The notes beneath the pieces were generated by a model. The model did not search any database. It was not told the DNA's origin and was given only the letters and a program-made list of their open reading frames with translations. From DATBMY01 sp036554605 (GTDB lineage: Bacteria > Acidobacteriota > Blastocatellia > UBA7656): 8,079 nt of DNA. Position 1 is the first letter of the stretch. The number at the start of each line of letters is the position of its first letter. The stretch lies in contig DATBMY010000092.1 in NCBI GenBank assembly GCA_036554605.1, positions 1-8,079 of the forward strand. The letters run 5' to 3'. Below, in pieces: positions 6,089 through 8,079 of the stretch. The translations under genes were made by a program, and so were the position numbers.

Positions 6089-6844
6089 ATGGTAAACAGG
6101 TCTAAATCGCTATTTAATACGCTGCTGGCAATCATATTCCTGTTAGTTTTTATCGACGTGGATGCTAAGGATTCGCCTGCCCAGAATGCCCGGCCGAAAA
6201 GCCAGGTCGAAAAGGCGAACGCGGAACTTGTGAGCGCCGCAAATGAGTACAAGGCGAGCGTCCAAACTTTAATACCCATGTACGAAAGGTCGCTCGCGCA
6301 GGCCACCGAGGCGCTCGAACTGCGCAAGCAGCTTTTCAGTAAGGGCATCGTTTCAAAACGCGATCTTGAGACGGGCGAGCAGGCAGTTAAAGAGGCCCGG
6401 GCGAAGCTCGACGAAGCTCGCAAGCAGCTTGTCGATTCGGATCATCTAATCGCCGAGGTGCTGGCCGAACAGGAAGCGGCGAAGAACAGACCGGCGGCCG
6501 TTGCTCGCGCGGGTAAATATAGCTCCAGCCCCGCGATACTGAGATCGAGCGGGTCGGCGGGCTGGACGCTCGCGCAGGCGTCGTCGGTCCAGAGATTCTT
6601 TCAATCGAGCTTTGGCCGCGGGCTGCCCGTCAGCGCCTACGGCCAGACGGCGACCCACGACCGCATGCGATTCAATCATCGCAATTCGATGGACGTGGCG
6701 GTTCATCCCGACAGCGCCGAGGGGCGCGCGCTCATATCCTATTTGCGCAGCAACGGCATACCTTTTATAGCCTTTCGCTCGGCGGTCCCCGGGGCGGCAA
6801 CCGGCGCTCACGTTCATATAGGTTATCCTTCGCACAGATTCTGA
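6089..6844 (+). CDS. Exported coiled-coil protein with LAS-like (M15/M74-type) metallopeptidase domain
   Basis: A 251-residue protein (ATG start; one residue longer if the adjacent GTG at 6086 is used). Residues 1-26 are a signal peptide with a strong hydrophobic core, cleaved near VDA|KDS. Residues about 36-133 are a charged coiled coil whose middle (LRKQLFSKGIVSKRDLE, about 78-94) resembles the hairpin tip of efflux adaptor proteins. After a linker (134-158) the C-terminal domain holds His190, His197 with Asp202 (NHRNSMDVAVHPDS) and a final AHVHIG (His241, His243) near PSHR. The order His...Asp...HxH recalls the zinc site of LAS enzymes (VanX/M15, MepA/M74), which cut peptidoglycan peptides. 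The His-Asp spacing is not the classical HxxxxxxD, so activity is an inference. It sits just upstream of a MacA-like adaptor on the same strand. I know no named gene with this architecture. Confidence 0.8.
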   Translation: MVNRSKSLFNTLLAIIFLLVFIDVDAKDSPAQNARPKSQVEKANAELVSAANEYKASVQTLIPMYERSLAQATEALELRKQLFSKGIVSKRDLETGEQAVKEARAKLDEARKQLVDSDHLIAEVLAEQEAAKNRPAAVARAGKYSSSPAILRSSGSAGWTLAQASSVQRFFQSSFGRGLPVSAYGQTATHDRMRFNHRNSMDVAVHPDSAEGRALISYLRSNGIPFIAFRSAVPGAATGAHVHIGYPSHRF

Positions 6845-6855
6845 AAAAGGCTGAG

Positions 6856-6901
6856 CGAGGAGTTTAGAGATCACGATGAAGCGTGATCTCTAAACTCCTC
6901 G
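6856..6901. repeat. Perfect 20-bp hairpin between coiled-coil/peptidase and adaptor genes
   Basis: Arms 6856-6875 and 6882-6901 are exactly complementary over 20 bases, with a six-base loop (ATGAAG). The hairpin starts 11 bases after the TGA stop of the upstream gene. On the plus strand no T run follows directly; a T-rich stretch comes only at 6930-6938. On the minus strand CCTTTTT follows after about six bases, but no gene reads that way here. It may be an atypical terminator, an attenuator or an RNA-processing/stability element. Confidence 0.8.
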
Positions 6902-6956
6902 GTGTAACCGCGCGCGCGCGATAGGTGTCTTTCTTTTTAAGGGCGATAAAAGAACT

Positions 6957-6964
6957 GGTGGAGA
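6957..6964 (+). promoter_or_regulatory. Ribosome binding site of the adaptor gene
   Basis: GGTGGAGA lies eight bases before the ATG at 6973. It supports this start over the internal in-frame ATG at codon 46, which would remove the membrane anchor. Confidence 0.55.
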
Positions 6965-6972
6965 TTCCAAGG

Positions 6973-8079
6973 ATGAAAGAGAAGACCAGAAGATTAATTA
7001 AAGTCGTCGGCAAGCGGCGAAGGCTATTGACAATCGCGGGGGCGCTCGCCGTAGCCGCCATACTCGCAATCGTCTTGCTCGGCGATAAGGCCGGGGCGAG
7101 CGATTATATGACAGCTGTGGCCGAGCGCGGGTCGGTCGCCGTAACCGTATCTGCTACCGGCACGCTGCAAGCGACGACGACCGTACAGGTCGGCTCGCAG
7201 GCTTCGGGCACGGTCGCATGGCTTGGCGCTGATTTTAATTCCGATGTGAAGCGCGGGCAGGTCATAGCGCGGCTCGATTCTTCGACCTTCGAGGCCCAGA
7301 TCGAAAGCGCGCGCGCAAGCGTCGCCAATGCCCAGGCCGCGGTTCAGGCCGCCCAGACCGAGATTGCCGGCCAGACCGCGAATATCGAATCGGCCAAAGC
7401 GAATCTTGAAGTGACCCGCGTGCAAAGCGAGGACGCCGCGGCGCTGGTTAATCGCTATAAAGACCTCAAGAGCGTGCTGCCGGGTCGAGACATCGAGGCT
7501 GCCCAGGCGCAGGCGGGCGTTGCCGCCGGGCGCGTGGCCCAGGCAAACGCCCAGGTCATACAGGCCGAAGCCTCCAGGCAATCGGCCCGGGCGAAGTTAG
7601 AGCAGGCCAGAGCGCAACTGGCGCAGGCGACCGCGCAGCTCAATCAGGCGCAGGCCAATCTTTCGCACACCGTTATCACTTCGCCGATAGACGGGGTGGT
7701 CGTATCTCGAAACGTAGATGTCGGGCAGACCGTCGCCGCGAGCCTTCAGGCCCCGACGCTCTTCACCATCGCAAACGACCTTACCAAGATGCAGGTGCTT
7801 GCTTCCGTAGACGAGGCCGACGTCGGTCAGATCAAGCAGGGCATAAAGGCCGATTTCACGGTCGACGCTTTCCCGGGTCAGAGCTTCAGCGGCGAGGTAT
7901 CGCAGGTGAGACTCAACGCACAGGCGCTGCAAAACGTCGTCACCTATACGGCGGTAGTCGAGGTGTCGAATCCCGAATTGAAGCTGCGGCCGGGCATGAC
8001 TACCAATATCACCTTCCCGGTCCAGCAGCGCGAGAACGTGCTGACGGTGCCGAACGCGGCGTTGCGCTTCAAGCCGGAG
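6973..8079 (+). CDS. MacA-like periplasmic adaptor (membrane fusion protein), 3' end outside window
   Basis: The first 369 residues are present; the frame is open to the last base, so the C terminus is missing. A basic N terminus and one membrane segment (about 20-36) anchor it in the inner membrane. Then come a beta-barrel start, the first half of the lipoyl domain (VGSQASGTVAWLGADFNSDVKRGQVIARLD, about 73-102), a long Ala/Gln-rich alpha-hairpin (about 105-230), the second lipoyl half (TVITSPIDGVVVSRNVDVGQTVAA, 233-256) and the beta-barrel (about 272-355) with LRPGMTTNI. This is the order found in MacA and HlyD-type adaptors, which link an inner-membrane ABC or RND pump to a TolC-like channel. 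At the hairpin tip RYKDLKSVLPGR keeps the Arg and Leu of the adaptor tip motif but has Arg where Ser is usual. A MacB-like ABC permease gene is the expected neighbour downstream. Confidence 0.9.
   Translation, partial: MKEKTRRLIKVVGKRRRLLTIAGALAVAAILAIVLLGDKAGASDYMTAVAERGSVAVTVSATGTLQATTTVQVGSQASGTVAWLGADFNSDVKRGQVIARLDSSTFEAQIESARASVANAQAAVQAAQTEIAGQTANIESAKANLEVTRVQSEDAAALVNRYKDLKSVLPGRDIEAAQAQAGVAAGRVAQANAQVIQAEASRQSARAKLEQARAQLAQATAQLNQAQANLSHTVITSPIDGVVVSRNVDVGQTVAASLQAPTLFTIANDLTKMQVLASVDEADVGQIKQGIKADFTVDAFPGQSFSGEVSQVRLNAQALQNVVTYTAVVEVSNPELKLRPGMTTNITFPVQQRENVLTVPNAALRFKPE

Noticed and set aside
7270..7670. Ala/Gln-rich repetitive coding stretch as a DNA repeat array
   Set aside because: The repetition is at the level of heptad-like protein composition in the adaptor's alpha-hairpin, with no constant DNA unit. 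There is no CRISPR or tandem repeat here.
7024..7932. Minus-strand open frames opposite the adaptor gene
   Set aside because: The plus-strand frame from 6973 to the window end encodes a clear membrane fusion protein. The antisense frames come from its repetitive Ala/Gln codons.

Overview
The window is one 8,079-base bacterial chromosomal segment with a fairly high GC content. It carries six genes with clear coding character, two of them recognisable only in part. Gene families (an exported molybdenum hydroxylase with a Tat signal, a secreted dienelactone-hydrolase-like protein, an LTXXQ periplasmic protein, a MacA-like adaptor) and the dense GC-rich palindromes suggest a Gram-negative soil-type bacterium. 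Acidobacteriota is my best guess, held weakly because there is no rRNA or marker gene to confirm it.

Left part (1-3679), read on the minus strand: a tightly coupled three-gene operon. A 2Fe-2S subunit (3194-3679) overlaps by ATGA with a molybdopterin-binding large subunit (1005-3197), which overlaps by ATGA with a secreted alpha/beta hydrolase of the dienelactone hydrolase family (145-1008). The operon ends in an intrinsic terminator that is part of a larger nested palindromic repeat (13-140). The likely theme is oxidation of an aromatic, heterocyclic or aldehyde compound outside the cytoplasm, followed by hydrolysis. No FAD subunit and no XdhC-like maturation gene is present in the window.

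Middle (3680-5373): a divergent intergenic region holds an extended -10 promoter for a plus-strand gene encoding a single-ring ClpA/ClpB D1-type AAA+ ATPase (3854-5017) without the Clp N domain or the second AAA+ domain. It is followed by about 320 bases without a gene, containing two GC-rich perfect palindromes.

Right part (5374-8079), an envelope-themed cluster: a minus-strand Spy/CpxP-like LTXXQ periplasmic protein with its own terminator. Divergent from it are two plus-strand genes. The first encodes an exported protein joining a coiled coil to a C-terminal domain that looks like a LAS-type (M15/M74-like) metallopeptidase. The second is a MacA-like membrane fusion protein that runs off the window and is cut at its 3' end. 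A perfect 20-bp hairpin lies between these two genes. The coiled-coil/metallopeptidase protein next to an efflux adaptor is the best candidate here for something not well described.
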